DNA of 64,000 bases from Manihot esculenta (taxonomy: Eukaryota > Streptophyta > Magnoliopsida > Malpighiales > Euphorbiaceae), in assembly GCF_001659605.2 (NCBI RefSeq), contig NC_035174.2, positions 932,389 to 996,388 of the forward strand, in the 5' to 3' direction. Of the stretch, positions 23,607 through 36,086 are shown one piece after another. Both the position numbers and the translations under genes were made by a program. Every line of letters starts with the position of its first letter. Position 1 is the first letter of the stretch. The notes beneath the pieces are model-generated. The model was not told the DNA's origin and searched no databases. It was given only the letters and a program-made list of their open reading frames with translations.

Positions 23607-26600
23607 CTATGGCTTCCGAGGCGGTGAGCTGCTGCTGCTGCTGTTGCTGGTGCTTCTTCCCCTCAAAGGCCTATACAAACCATCTCTAGTTACTTCTAAG
23701 AACTTCAAAAAACTTGAGACATATAAATGGAAGAAATAAAGAGGTAACCAAGACATAAAAGATCATCTTAGTTATATATTTTCAAGGAAGGACGGGGGGA
23801 GATCATCAGCAGAAAACTGCTGCTGCTGTCGTTATGTGCTTTAGTTGAACTAAGCCGATAAAAAGCAAGAATACCATAAATGGAAATTAGGCGAGAAGAA
23901 AGTAAATAATACAGAGATATAATGACTAGAACAAGTCTTTTCCTCTTTGCTTCCCCTCCCCAAAAACCCCACCATATTTTGTCTCCGTTCAAGTCCACTC
24001 AACAGCATGCATTTCTTGTTTCTAACTTTTACCATTGACTTTCTCTGCTACATCCCTTATCATGTCAAACCCAAACCTCTGTGGCTCTGCCTTCTCTTTT
24101 ACAGTGTAAAAGCAAGAATGTGTGAAGCACACGTTTTCTAGGCATTACAGCATTAGGAGAAAAAAAATTCAATTTCAATTTTGAATGATCAGATGGAAAA
24201 AAAAAAAAAAGGAAAAACCATAACTTTTTTTCAATTCTTCATTGAATGTATTGGCCATGCCACAGCTATCTTTAAACCATGCAAAACATAGATTTTAACA
24301 AATTTCAATTCAAACACATAAAACAATCTCATATATCAAAAGTTTATACAGAAACTGCAAACATTATTTAGATCCTTCTTTAAAAAAATACCTTCTAGGA
24401 CTGCGGCTCCTTGATATTCTGCGGGTGACCTGTCACAATCAAATACATAAAACCAATTCCATAATTACAGAGAAGACCCTTTCTTCTTACAATAATAAGA
24501 GTACGGAACAAATGACAAACCTTGCGTGGACTAGGCGACCCAGAATAGGAGGATGACCTCCCACGTCTTGCAGCTGGACCTCGGCCTCTGCTACAACATT
24601 GATCACCAAAATTGAAACATAATCAGAAAGGTTGATTGGCCACAGAGAAGGGGGAAAAAAAATAACCAACAATAACAGCAACACTATGCTCGCATTTAGA
24701 ACAGTTATTCAACTACAAAAAACAAAAGAAGGCTCATTTTCTATACAAGAAGAAATTGGAATCAGGTCTGCGAGATGAAAAGATATACGCAGGCAGTAAA
24801 AATTTAATTAAATAAGTTACCCATTGTCAAAATTGACCTAGAATCATGGTTGTTAAGAGTTAACCATACAAGTTTCACCATTCAAGAGGATGACATAATT
24901 TTTTTGAAGAAAGTGGTAATCGAGTGTTTCACTGGTCATGGCACATTTCACATTTCTCCTTTTCATCTCTACTCTCCTGCAGTCCTGCTACGAGCAGCTT
25001 ACCCATTCTTTACCTTTGTTTAAGTTCTCAAAAATTAAATTCTCACAAAATCTAATCTTAACCTGCTTTCAAACCAAGTTGAAAATTAGTCCTTAATTTG
25101 GTCCTAGTCCACTACCCTCCTAACCTAAGCTACCCCAATAAATTGATTAGCATGATATCCCTAAGAAAGGGCAGTATTCATCTAATATTTAGCAAGTCCT
25201 GTGTGACCATGCTCCATTTGCATGATCAACCATTCATTCATACTAAAAAATTCCCCCAACTCAATTTGTACAAAATTGCCCTACTTTTACAACCTAAATA
25301 AAGCCTCATCTTCCATAGATAGGGACAGGCAAAAAGGATAATGCTTGCATCCTCATATAGGCAATGCCTAAGCATCAAACTCACTAATTCAGTTAATTCA
25401 GCATGGCTATAAGTTATGTCAAATAACACAGTTCAGATAAACAACAGATGCGCCAGTGTTAAACTATAATAAAGTTACCTCCTTGGTGAAAGTGATCTTG
25501 AACGTGAGCGAGCAGGCCTGCGAATAGGAGAGCGGCTACGTCGACGAAGTGGAGACCTTCTTGGAGGACTACGGACTCTTCTAGGAGGTGTGCTGCAAAA
25601 AAAAAGGAAAAAAGAGTTCACTAAGAAGTTACCATATTACAAACTAGTCACTTTTAAATCTAAAATTTGCTTAGCTTAATAGCTTGGCTTCTTTCCTCCT
25701 ATCGATCCTCTCAGATGTTATACTTTAACAATCTTTGGAAATAAACTTTTCAAATGCAGGTTGGGCCAGGCCTAAATCAGGCTGGGACTCTTAAGCCCAG
25801 CCTGCCCTGGTCTAACTATTCAAGCAATATCTTCAACCAAGCGAAGTTGAATGCAATAAAATATACAAATATCTTATTTACCAGGCAGACATGTTTAGAC
25901 AGGTTCTTAATGAGCACAGATTGGCAGATCCTAACTAAACACCCACCTATAGCAGGGCAGGTGGGTCCCTATCACATGCACAAGTTTATTTGGAGGCATG
26001 TCAGCTTTTGAACTTCAGAATTCAATTAGAAAAAGCCATTACCGTCGCCTTGGAGGAGGAGGAGGAGAACGTCTGCGCACAGGACTCCCACGAATCCTTC
26101 TGGGAGAACCCCTGCAAAGATAATAATTGGTCAACAGCCTTTCAAAGTTGCACATAAGATTGAGCAAGAAATTGTGCAGCAGGCGACAACCTTGCAGGGG
26201 ATCTGTAACGCCTTGGTGGAGATGAAGAACGACCTCTAGGTGGGGATGCTGGTCTCCTTCTTGGTGGTGTATCCCCATGACGGTAAGGAGATCCCACTCG
26301 TCGACGAACAGGAGAATCAGCCCGTCGACGAGGAGGAGAATCTGGAAGACGCCTAGGGGATCCACCTCTTCGAGCAACAGGGGATCTTCTTCGTGGTGAG
26401 GTTGGAGGTTTTCGATGGGGAGAAGCTGACATCAACGAAAAACAATAACTACTAGAAGACAGAGTATAAACATAAAGTTCCAAAATGTTAAGATAATCAA
26501 GCATACGTTCTCTTTGCCTTTTTGGTCCATCCTTCTCAATGTCTGCACTGGCATTATCAGTTTTGGGAGCATCTCGCTTTGGAGCAGCAGCAACAGGTTT

Positions 26601-27053
26601 TGGGGGTGGTGAAACCTTCTGTCGTGGGGGTAATGTGAACCTTGCTCGAACAACATTGCCATCAATCTGGGCCTGCATTCATCATGTCACCAGAATTAAT
26701 ATGGTGGTATAGATACCGTATAAACTTCATTTAATGCCACATAGTTGGGAAAATTACCCCGTCCATGTACAGTAGGGCCTTTTCAGCAGCAGCCCTTGTC
26801 TTAAATTCAACATATCCATACCCTTTTGGAAGATTAACCTGTTAAGCCAGAATATGTTATTGCACTAGGAAGAAACAAATAAATGCTCCAATAGTATGAT
26901 AGGAACAACTTATATGCACTTACAGTACGGTCCATTGCCAGCTCCACATGTACAACTTCACCAAAATTACCTGAGTAATCAATGGGGAAAAAAATACATA
27001 AACATCAATCAATGAAAAATGAGTGCCTCTTTATACTTGTTTGTCATCAAGAG

Positions 27054-27085
<32 letters not shown>

Positions 27086-29531
27086 CAAAAAATTACTTAA
27101 TTTCCTTGAAAATACCATCCATGCAGCATCATACATTTGATAAGCAAAATGTTAGTTAATCCATTCATCACTAACCAAAGAAACGTTATCAAACATTGAA
27201 TACCACAAAATTGAATCGTTGGAGCAAGCACAGGCTATTTTCCCATCTACTAGTAAAAGCTACTGTGGACCAAATAGGGATCCATCATCAATAGACACAA
27301 AACACAAGGAAACATGCGAACCATCTATCTATCTATATATACATACATATATATAAACTTTAACTTTTTTATATTACGATTTTTATAATATTTATTCAAA
27401 CACATATTACAGGAAAAAAGTGAATATTTACTCAAGCTAATATCTTTTTTTTTTTAAAAAATCATAATTATATTCATCATTAATTACATAATAAACAGTA
27501 CAGTGTAAGTAATATTACTACATGTAACACCTGAGCCGCAAGAAAACATGTTTCCAGGTTTGTGACTTTGGGTCCCAATCATTAGGTTGCATGTTAAACC
27601 AGGTGTTTCTCTCTCTCCGTCTCCTGCACACTTCCACTCCCACATCTGCACTGTACTGAAATCATTAGTCCGCATGGCCATTCTATCTTATCTCCAACTC
27701 CTCCCAACACTGCCTTCCCTCACTAATTTCTAATCCTTTCTTCACTTCGCTTTTATGTCTCTCATTTCCACTCCATGGATCCCTCTTGTTCACAGCAATT
27801 ATAACCAGATATAGATATCTAGAAAATCTGACCATGAAAAGAAAAAGCATTAACAGAGAAAAGGATGCAGGAGGCCAGAGACTGGCCAACTTACCCTTTG
27901 AAGCCAGTCTGTATAAATTACACAGATGGGACCAAAATGTTTTAGAACCATCTCAGGTTCAAAAATGGCTATGAAACACAGAGTGTACAGACCATGCTGA
28001 AGTCGCATTCTGTGCTAAATAGATGAAAACATTGACCCTTGAAACCAACTGTTTCAAGTTTCAGACAAATGCTCTATTATTTCACTCCTCAATGGTCTGA
28101 TAGCTTGCATAAATCAAGTACAGGAATTTTTTCCATATCAGCCCAATTAGTGGATATCTTCATGCTAAAACTTTGGAAATCGGTCACAATTGCATACCAT
28201 ACTCGGTGCAATTAGAAACTCTCAGACACAATCTTAAGATGCAAGCCTATTTCCTCGTTAAGTTAGAAGCCACTTATCTCACAAGAAATCAAATACTCAT
28301 AGTGCATAGGCATACCCAAACTGAAAATTAGATGTTTCCCGCCACTATAAAAGCTAATATAACTGTATGCCAGATCATATTTACCACAGGAAAGTAGCCA
28401 GGTTAGGTCAACTTTTTCAAATTACAAAGTAGGTAGGCTTGAAAAACAACATAGACAAAGGAACACCTTTAAGAATGAACACAATCTTATACGACCACAA
28501 AGATAATTGTTTAGGAAAAAGAAAAGGAAGGTGCAGAACATACTGAATATTTCTTTTAAATGGCCCTCATGCACATTTCTGCTGAGGGCATCAACATGAA
28601 GAACACGAGACTCACGAATGGGAGAGGTCTTCCTGAAATCAGTGCCATTCACAGGGATGAGTTACAAATAACAGATGAAAAATTGTTCAACCACTTCCCA
28701 AGTCCTTGTCAAAATACATTGCAACTTCACCTTGGAGGCGGAGAAGTTTTTCTAGACTGTGGCGGCGGAGTGCGACCACGTTTAGGCACTTCAGCAGGAC
28801 TGCAAAAAAAGGGGGACAATTTTTTTTTCAACAACCACAAATGAAAATAATGTTAAGGCATAAAACGATATCAAATTAAATGCATGCTTAACATAACGAT
28901 TGCTCATCCTAATCTCTCTCTCTGCCATCAGAATTCTTATACTACAAGGCTCTAAAAGAACTGGAATACACAGATCGCGTTGATTGGTTACATTCTAAAG
29001 AGCTACAATGATTACGTTCTAAAATGATAACAAGCACAACTCAGCTAAACTGCAAGAGTCATACAAAGAGTGAAGAACCTATCTTTACCAAACTGGTAAG
29101 GCAACAGTTCAAAAACCTAATTTCCTCCATTCTCCTACGCATTCTTTATTTGTGTCATCAACTAAAAGAATGTCATTGTGCCTTCACAACCGAGTATCCA
29201 GTTTCCCAACAACCAAACAGATAGACATAAATTATAAACATAAAGAACGAAAGCGATAAAACAGAAATAAGGAAGGGAAGAAAAAAAAAAGCCATTACCT
29301 CTTCCTCTGAGCAGGAGGACTGCGACTACCAGAGCTGAGGCTGCGAGAAGGAGATGAAGACGAAGAGAACGATCGAGAGCGAGAACGAGAACGGGAGGAT
29401 AATGACCGGGAGCGAGAGCTAGACCGTGAATCTGAACCGGAGTAAGAGCGTGACCGTGATTTGGAGCGGGACCGGGAGGAAGATGCGGACCTTGAAGGCC
29501 GCGAGGGACGGCCTCGCGTTGGCTTGGCCAT
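23607..29531 (-). CDS. SR45: Serine/arginine-rich splicing factor SR45 (RNPS1-like)
   Basis: Twelve exons, 5' to 3': 29531-29299, 28799-28731, 28632-28544, 26970-26924, 26838-26758, 26672-26507, 26425-26191, 26111-26043, 25592-25479, 24587-24521, 24429-24392 and 23670-23607. They sum to 1272 nt, or 423 residues, against about 414 in Arabidopsis. SR45 is a nuclear-speckle protein linked to the exon junction complex. It recruits U1-70K and U2AF35 in splice-site choice. Layout: RS1 at 1-100 (MAKPTRGRPSRPSRS, then RSRSRSRSFSSSSSPSRS); one RRM at about 110-187 with RNP2-like VLHVDALS and RNP1 KGYGYVEF (151-158); a conserved block TLPPRQKVSPPPKP; then RS2 with many SPRRR and PPRRR repeats; and the end SPPRKP. 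Every junction is GT-AG and in phase. Intron 3 is unusually long at 1573 bp. The final stop directly precedes a GTAATA, so a further untranslated exon is possible. Confidence 0.95.
27053..27086. repeat. (GA)n microsatellite in SR45 intron 3
   Basis: A GA dinucleotide run of roughly 15 units lies inside the long third intron of SR45. In the gene's sense it is a CT tract close to the 3' splice site of exon 4 and might lengthen the polypyrimidine tract. A compound TCTA/TA tract follows near 27323-27355. Confidence 0.8.
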
Positions 29532-29558
29532 GGACGGAAGGGCGACACAGTGGATAAG

Positions 29559-29567
29559 AAACCCTAG
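29559..29567. promoter_or_regulatory. Telo-box-like element in the SR45 leader
   Basis: AAACCCTAG (plus strand) lies about 30 bp upstream of the SR45 start codon. Such elements are frequent near transcription starts of plant genes for translation and RNA processing. Confidence 0.3.
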
Positions 29568-29689
29568 GTAAACCCCTAGGACGGTGAAAATTAGTGGAAA
29601 TGAAGACGATGCAAGAACCGTACGGGCTTATCTGGGGCAGTGCTTTTACTTGTGCACAGCGAAAATTCTAAATGGCCAATATGGGAAAA

Positions 29690-31601
29690 GAAAATACCGG
29701 TTCGGTTTCCGACTATCTTTTATAAATTACATTTTAATTTTTAAATTTTAATGTGATTAAAAAATTAGTACTTTTATTTTTTAAATTCAACCCTTAAATT
29801 TATATTTTTAATTTATTTAAAATTTAATCCATCTATCTATTAGCAGCAGATATATAAATTGAAATATATTTTTTTCTCTTTTTAAATTTAAGATATTAAT
29901 TAAAATTATAATTTTTATTAAATATTTTAATCCTTCAATTATTATTTCATAATACATTTCAGTGTAATGAAAAAATTTAATAAATATTGAATACTTCAGT
30001 CCTTCATTATTATTCATAATATATTTAACTCAATATCAATATCATAATATTAATCATAATTCAAATTATCAAATTCAATTAATTTTAAATATTTTTATTT
30101 TTCAATTATCATTCATTACCACACTTCAATTCCTACAATTTAAATGTATGAAATAAATAATATTTTAGAAAATAATTATCTTTTTATATTTTTTATTATC
30201 CAGCTACTTTTAATTTAACGTTTCAAATAAATAAAAGAATTAATTTTTTAATAGGTTAAAAATATATAGATTTAAATATTTAATTTTAAAAATATAATGA
30301 CTAATTTGTTAATTATATTAAAATTTAAGAATTAAAATATAATTTATTTTTTTATTTAGTATTAGGGTGAATTATTGTTGAATTATACGTTTTGTTTAAT
30401 TGATTTGAACGGTGAACCTATATTGAACATATAAACAAAGAAAGTATCTTATTTAAATGTGAAATTGAAATAATTAGAAAAAAACAACATTATTTTAAAC
30501 CCACTATAAAAAAATTTTAATAAGTAATATGGTGTAATTTGTAATTCATTATTTATTAATAAATACATACTAAAATATATCTAAATTCTCAATTTTAAAT
30601 GTTAGGAGTTAAACGTTGCATTAAGACGATATTTCTAGCACGCGAAAGATTTCAAGAACTATGCAAGGATTGTTCGGTTGAGATATGCCACTAAATCATA
30701 ATAAACCCTCGAGGTCTTTAGCTGAGATATGAGGTTGAATTCCATGATCAATGGATTTGCATACCACTGAGATTTTCATATTGTCGAGTAACAGATTGTT
30801 GATGATAAGGGTTTTCTGGGTGTTGGTTTCTTGGCCACGTGAAAGTGAGTTTGTCGATCAATAGGGAGATCTTCATGCTGGTTTCTGTAAAACCGATCGA
30901 GAATCCATTGACAATTTATTTGGGTTTGTGCCTTTTGCATCTCAATCAAAGCTAATTTATCTAATTTTGTTGGAAGGTAGCCGAGAATGAAAAGGTTTGG
31001 ATTATATATTGTTGATATTGTTGTTAATTAATTTATGTCCATAGTTGCTAAATGGGTTCCTTCAATTGTGGTCCATTCTACTTTGAAAAAGGCCATGTGG
31101 ATCATAGGGATCCAAGAAGGTGGGGAAAAATGCAAGCTGAGAGTTGAGGGATAGATCTCGAGAAATTGGTTATTAATTGGTAGAAGAAGAAAGAGAAACG
31201 TACTTCATTCTTGCTCTCATATTTTTCATATCATATAGAATAAGCACATGAATTTATTGAATGAAGTTAAAATCAGAGAGAAGCTTATTGATTTGTAACA
31301 ATGGCCAAAAGAAATACTAATATAATATAAACCCTTGAGGAAATTTATTGATAAAGGATCAAGATTGACGAAAAGATGAACAAAATCCCATGATGAGTAC
31401 GTATACAAAATACCCAAATCATGGTCTTCAATTACCAAAGGGTGCACTTGATCCAACAAACTCAATATGGAGTTAGAGAATTATTAACATAAAAGAAATC
31501 AATATGGTATTTAATTTCACTACCTTACATGAATACAGAATAGAAAAATGATCAAGTCCCTTTGATGACTAGACCAATAATAAAGAGCTTTAATTTCCAT
31601 T
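29690..31601. other. Intergenic, strongly AT-rich on the left
   Basis: From 29720 to 30600 the sequence is low-complexity A/T. From 30600 to 31180 it is more balanced, but the only frame of note is a ~57-codon minus-strand one with no recognised domain. The right end contains the likely 3' UTR of the SAUR gene. Confidence 0.5.
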
Positions 31602-31988
31602 TCAGAAGACATAGAGATCAGCCAATTCCTCCAAGGAATCCAAGCTGAGATTAGTAGGATCAGCATTTTCAAGCATCCACAAGAGATGATCAAAGAGAAC
31701 TACCTCACATTTCACAACCAAAACCTCCTCTCCATGCTTCTGCTTAGACTTCTCAATTAGAGCATTAACTAGAGGATGGCTCAAGTACTTGGAGTTAATC
31801 ACGTAACGCTTTCTTGTGCTTCCGACGAATATAGTTTCATGCTCTTCTTGTTCATCTTGATGAAGCTTGTCAGTACCCCAAACATCTTCTCTAGTGGATT
31901 TGGACCTAAGGCTGCTGTAGGATGAAGATCTTCCAAGTTGCCTTGACAAGCTCTTGCACTTCCTTAGTATCAAGTTAATCTTCTTCAT
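31602..31988 (-). CDS. SAUR-family auxin-responsive protein
   Basis: A single exon of 128 codons plus stop, as is normal for SAURs. Small auxin-up RNA proteins inhibit PP2C-D phosphatases at the plasma membrane, thereby activating proton pumps and cell expansion. The N-terminal 50 residues are basic and Ser-rich (KKINLILRKCKSLSRQL). The SAUR core spans about 52-115: IFVGSTRKRYVINSKYLSHP, then LVNALIEKS and VVKCEVVLFDHLLWMLENADP. The ending SLEELADLYVF places it near the SAUR71/76-78 group rather than the short clustered SAURs, although the exact paralogue is unclear. A TATA box reads CTATATAC (gene sense) at 32090-32083. Between it and the ATG sits a (CTTT)n tract. Confidence 0.9.
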   Translation of the reverse strand: MKKINLILRKCKSLSRQLGRSSSYSSLRSKSTREDVWGTDKLHQDEQEEHETIFVGSTRKRYVINSKYLSHPLVNALIEKSKQKHGEEVLVVKCEVVLFDHLLWMLENADPTNLSLDSLEELADLYVF

Positions 31989-32006
31989 GATTTGGTGTTT
32001 GTTTAT

Positions 32007-32041
<35 letters not shown>

Positions 32042-32044
32042 AAA
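32007..32044. repeat. (GAAA)n microsatellite in the SAUR leader
   Basis: About nine tandem GAAA units lie 19-56 bp upstream of the SAUR start codon, downstream of its TATA box, so they are probably transcribed as a CUUU tract in the 5' UTR. Tetranucleotide tracts of this kind often vary in length between individuals. Confidence 0.85.
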
Positions 32045-32082
32045 GATTTGGAGATAGGAGACTTGCTGTACACTCAGGAAAT

Positions 32083-32090
32083 GTATATAG
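32083..32090 (-). promoter_or_regulatory. TATA box of the SAUR gene
   Basis: CTATATAC in gene sense, about 95 bp upstream of the start codon. This spacing suits a short-leader SAUR. Confidence 0.5.
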
Positions 32091-32099
32091 GAGTTGGGT

Positions 32100-35000
32100 A
32101 GAGAGAAGGTGGTGGGTGCAATGTCATTGTTTTCCGGTGCTTGAAATGTGGGGTATGGCTTTTGCAAACCCAACATTTTTATTGTTAGTGACATAAACAA
32201 GTCATCTTTTTTTCGATGAATCGATCTTATGGTGGGGGCTTTTACACGCACAAAAAGACACCTATGCCAATTTCTCATCTCAACCCATGCTCTCCACCAC
32301 CTGCAGCGCCACGCCCACCGTTTCCTTTTCACACCCATTTGTCTCTTCTTACAGCGCAATAGTCATATGCACAAATCTTGCTTAATGTGATTCATTATGA
32401 TTAATTTTATAGTATAAAATTCAAGTCTTGGATAAAATTAGACCCTAACTAGGTTTTTTAAAAAAATGGTCATGGGAATGAAACAACAGAGAAGAAGAGA
32501 AAGAAAGTGGAAAAGGGGAGAGAGAGCGGAGTCCCACTGGAATATGAAGTGATTGACTAACTGCTTAACCTTTCATTGTTAAGTGACAAAATAAGTGCAC
32601 GTGGACCGTTTTCTTCTTTATCCCTACATACCCCTTTACCCCTAACAAGGCTGCTTTTGGAACTTGCAGTTTCAATGTAAATTTAAAAAAAAAAAAAAAA
32701 AAAACTTTTTTATAATAAAATATAGTGAATTGATAGAAAAAAAAAAAAAGATACCATAATTTTAGATGTAAAGAAGACATGATATTGTATTGGCTTAACC
32801 AAAAACCACACAGCCAGGGAGAGACAGACACCCACTTGCTACAAAGATTACGTGCACATGTTATCCAGGCATGGGCTCTTCTCAAACCCTGGAACCATTC
32901 ATTTCATATAACTAAATCTATTATTCATTAACAGACGATGAATATTCCAGCAGTCTACTGCCTACATCACATGCATCTAATCTAATTACTCCATGAATTT
33001 CAATCTCTCTTCACCATTTCCTTTTCTTGTCACTTTATAGTGAGCAGCAGATGCTGCCTCATGTCATGTCTAACCATTGGCTTTTTCCTTAAAATGGTGA
33101 AACCCAGAAAACATGCTCATCTACCATGTCTGCAAATTGGTTCCTTTCTCTTCTGTAATACTAAATTGTTAATAAAATATCATGTCCAACTTGGACTCAG
33201 CCCTATTTCTGATTTTAAATTAATATACTTTAGTCATTTTAATGGTAGATTGAATCAGTTTGGTTTCATTTGAATTCTAATTAGTTGTAATATTTGCTTG
33301 GAAAGTCATAACTCATAAATTGAATTGTTTTGATTAAAAAATAAAAGACCAATATGACGAGAGAATTTATGAAAGTAAAGGCAATTTATTGTTGAGATCT
33401 TAACAAATTGAACCAAGATCTTAACTGAATAGTTCAGTTTTTTTGTTTTTCCAGCCCCAAATTAATATACATCTTAATTTGTTGAAGGATGTGATGAGCA
33501 TGGCGTTATGAATTGATGAAGTAAATGACAAGAAAACGATTCTTATCACAATAATTACTAAACATTATGCATGCCAAAACGCCTAAAAAATCTTCACTTT
33601 CCTTTCTCAGCTCATAGAGTAATAGGGAAGGCAAGGAATAGATCGCATGTCAATTAGAAAGAGATTAAAGGTCATTTGGTTGGATAGGAACTTGAGAACA
33701 AAGGTAACATTTTACAGGGAAAATTAAATAGAAATAAACCGCAGTTTGATCTATTTGTTAAATGCATATTACTCATTTAAATTGCTAAATCCATGCATAT
33801 TTCAATCTTGATGCCCTTAATTTTTTACATAAAAGATAGAAAAATATAAGTGAATGGAAAAAATTATCCATCTTTTGTTTTGGATATTAATTAAGAATAA
33901 AATTTTAACCTATTAAACAAATATTTAATAATCAAATTATTAGTAATAAAAAAAAAAAAACTGGTAATGCTCCATTCCCTTTCTCTACCAAAATAAGTTC
34001 AAAGACGTTATCTTATATTCAAATGCGAATTTATAATAACATCAAACGACATTCTTCATATTCAAATATCAAATAATAATGACAATGGACAAAGGAGATA
34101 AGTTTTGATAACGAGTTTTAAAACGTGAAAGCAATTGCCAGTTTTTCAAGGTTTGAAGGCCTCTTCATTTCTTTGTCAACGACAAACCAAGATGTGATCA
34201 CTAATCATTCTTCTCTAATCTTTTTCATCATCTTTCACAAATGCTCTTCTGTATAATCTTCTCTATGAAGGGTGTCCCAACTTCCAAACTATTTTTTCCG
34301 TTTCTGAAATTCTTGTATTTCCTTCTAAATCCAATCAATGACGGTAATTGGTAAACAATAAAAATTAAACAATGTGCAAGAAAATTGGTATGACATGCCA
34401 CAGAAGAGAACAGAAAAGGGAAATATTACAAAGAAAAAGAGACTATTGTAGCAGAGTGAAAATAGTATTAAGCAAGCCAAGCAATGAACCCCGCGAGTGG
34501 GACCTATCTAGTAGCCTAAATCAGATAATGCCAAGTGACAAAGCTTCTTTTCGGCTTAGCTTCCAAGTGAAAATTTAACTTGCTTAGAAGCAAAAATATC
34601 AGCTATCCCATCAATGGGAAGATATTAATCGGGCCAAGAACCCAGCCACATGAGCAAGCAAAATCAAACGCCAATGGTGCTATCGGTGGAACCAATGACA
34701 CTTGACCTTATATCCACAAAGGTTTGCAAATATACCCTACGCAAATTTAATGAGTTTTATAGACTATTTAATTGTTTTTTAAAAAATAATATTTAAATCT
34801 AGGTAATATGAATTTAATTAGTAATAGGTTAAAATTTTAAATATTTTTTTAAAAAAATTAAATATAATAAATTAGTTAGAGTATTCAAATTTATAAAAAA
34901 AAAATAGATTATTTTCATATATAATAGATTAGAATGTTTAAATTAAAAAAAAAAACATATTTTGATAGTAAACCATTTATTAGATTATTATGTTATTTTA

Positions 35001-36081
35001 ATAGCTTTTTATTTTTTATAAATAAAGTTTTTAATGCAATGAATATTATTAAAAATTAATATCATAATAAAATTGAATTTAAACTAATAGACAATGAACG
35101 TGGATAAATTATATTGAAAAATATATTTATAAATATCGATAATGAAGTTATATAAATATATATTTATAAATATTGATAATGAAGTTATATGAATATATAT
35201 TAATTAATGAAAATAATATTAATTTAATTATATTAGTTTATTAACTTTCGAATGTATGATAAAGTGAAATCTATAGTAATGTTACTCAACACGCGAACAG
35301 AAGCAAATTATTATCGTGAAAATACCAATATTAAAGTTTTCCTCAAACTATGATTTCATGCTCCTCTAAATTTCTTGAATAAAAAGAAGAAATTGAGATT
35401 TAGATTAAATATCCTAAACTAAATTTAGAAGTCTACCCCTTGAAATGGATCAAATCTTTATTGTGATGAAATATACTTCCAGGTGGGATGTAACATCATT
35501 GAAATTTGGAGGACTAATAAATTATAATATGATATCACAATTAGTAAATTAGTATTTATAAGCAAAAGTAGGTTTTTTTTTTATTTTTATCAATACTTAA
35601 AAATTTAAAAATTAATCATTGTTTTCTTGTATTTAATTAGTTATTACAGAAGCAATGATGATTTTGTCTTAAGTGTTTATTATTGAATAGGATGTTAAAA
35701 AGTTCAATTTGTCTTCCTTGTAACGTATCACATTTGCTAAAAATAACTAGTATATGGTGATAACACCTAAATTTGAAACTCTAAGTACTTATTAGAATGT
35801 CTATAAAAACTTTAAAATTATTACGAAATATTCTTTATACAATAAAAAGGAAGAATAACAACTAAAAACTTATAATTTTGAATATTGGTGGTATATTTGA
35901 ATTAGAAGTTTGTTTCAGAATTTATGTGCAATATGTAAGGTAAAGCCATGAATTTGTTACATCCAATATTTCAAATAAGCTATTATGGATTCAAATATTT
36001 TTAGAGGAACTCTATTGATGCTCTTGATTGTGTGAACAATTTTTGTTAGCTGTGATAACAATGTCACTAGATTAGCTTATT
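32100..36081. other. Intergenic, AT-rich; no gene seen
   Basis: Contains poly-A/T runs (32681-32704 and 32740-32749) and a 37-bp tandem duplication at 35121-35194 (start word ATATATTTATAAATAT, ending near AGTTAT). The longest open frames lack any recognisable domain. The SAUR promoter occupies the left end. Confidence 0.5.
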
Positions 36082-36086
36082 AAAGC

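Noticed and set aside
26039..26377. 112-codon minus-strand frame overlapping SR45 exons 7-8
   Set aside because: Out-of-frame reading of Arg/Ser-rich exons.
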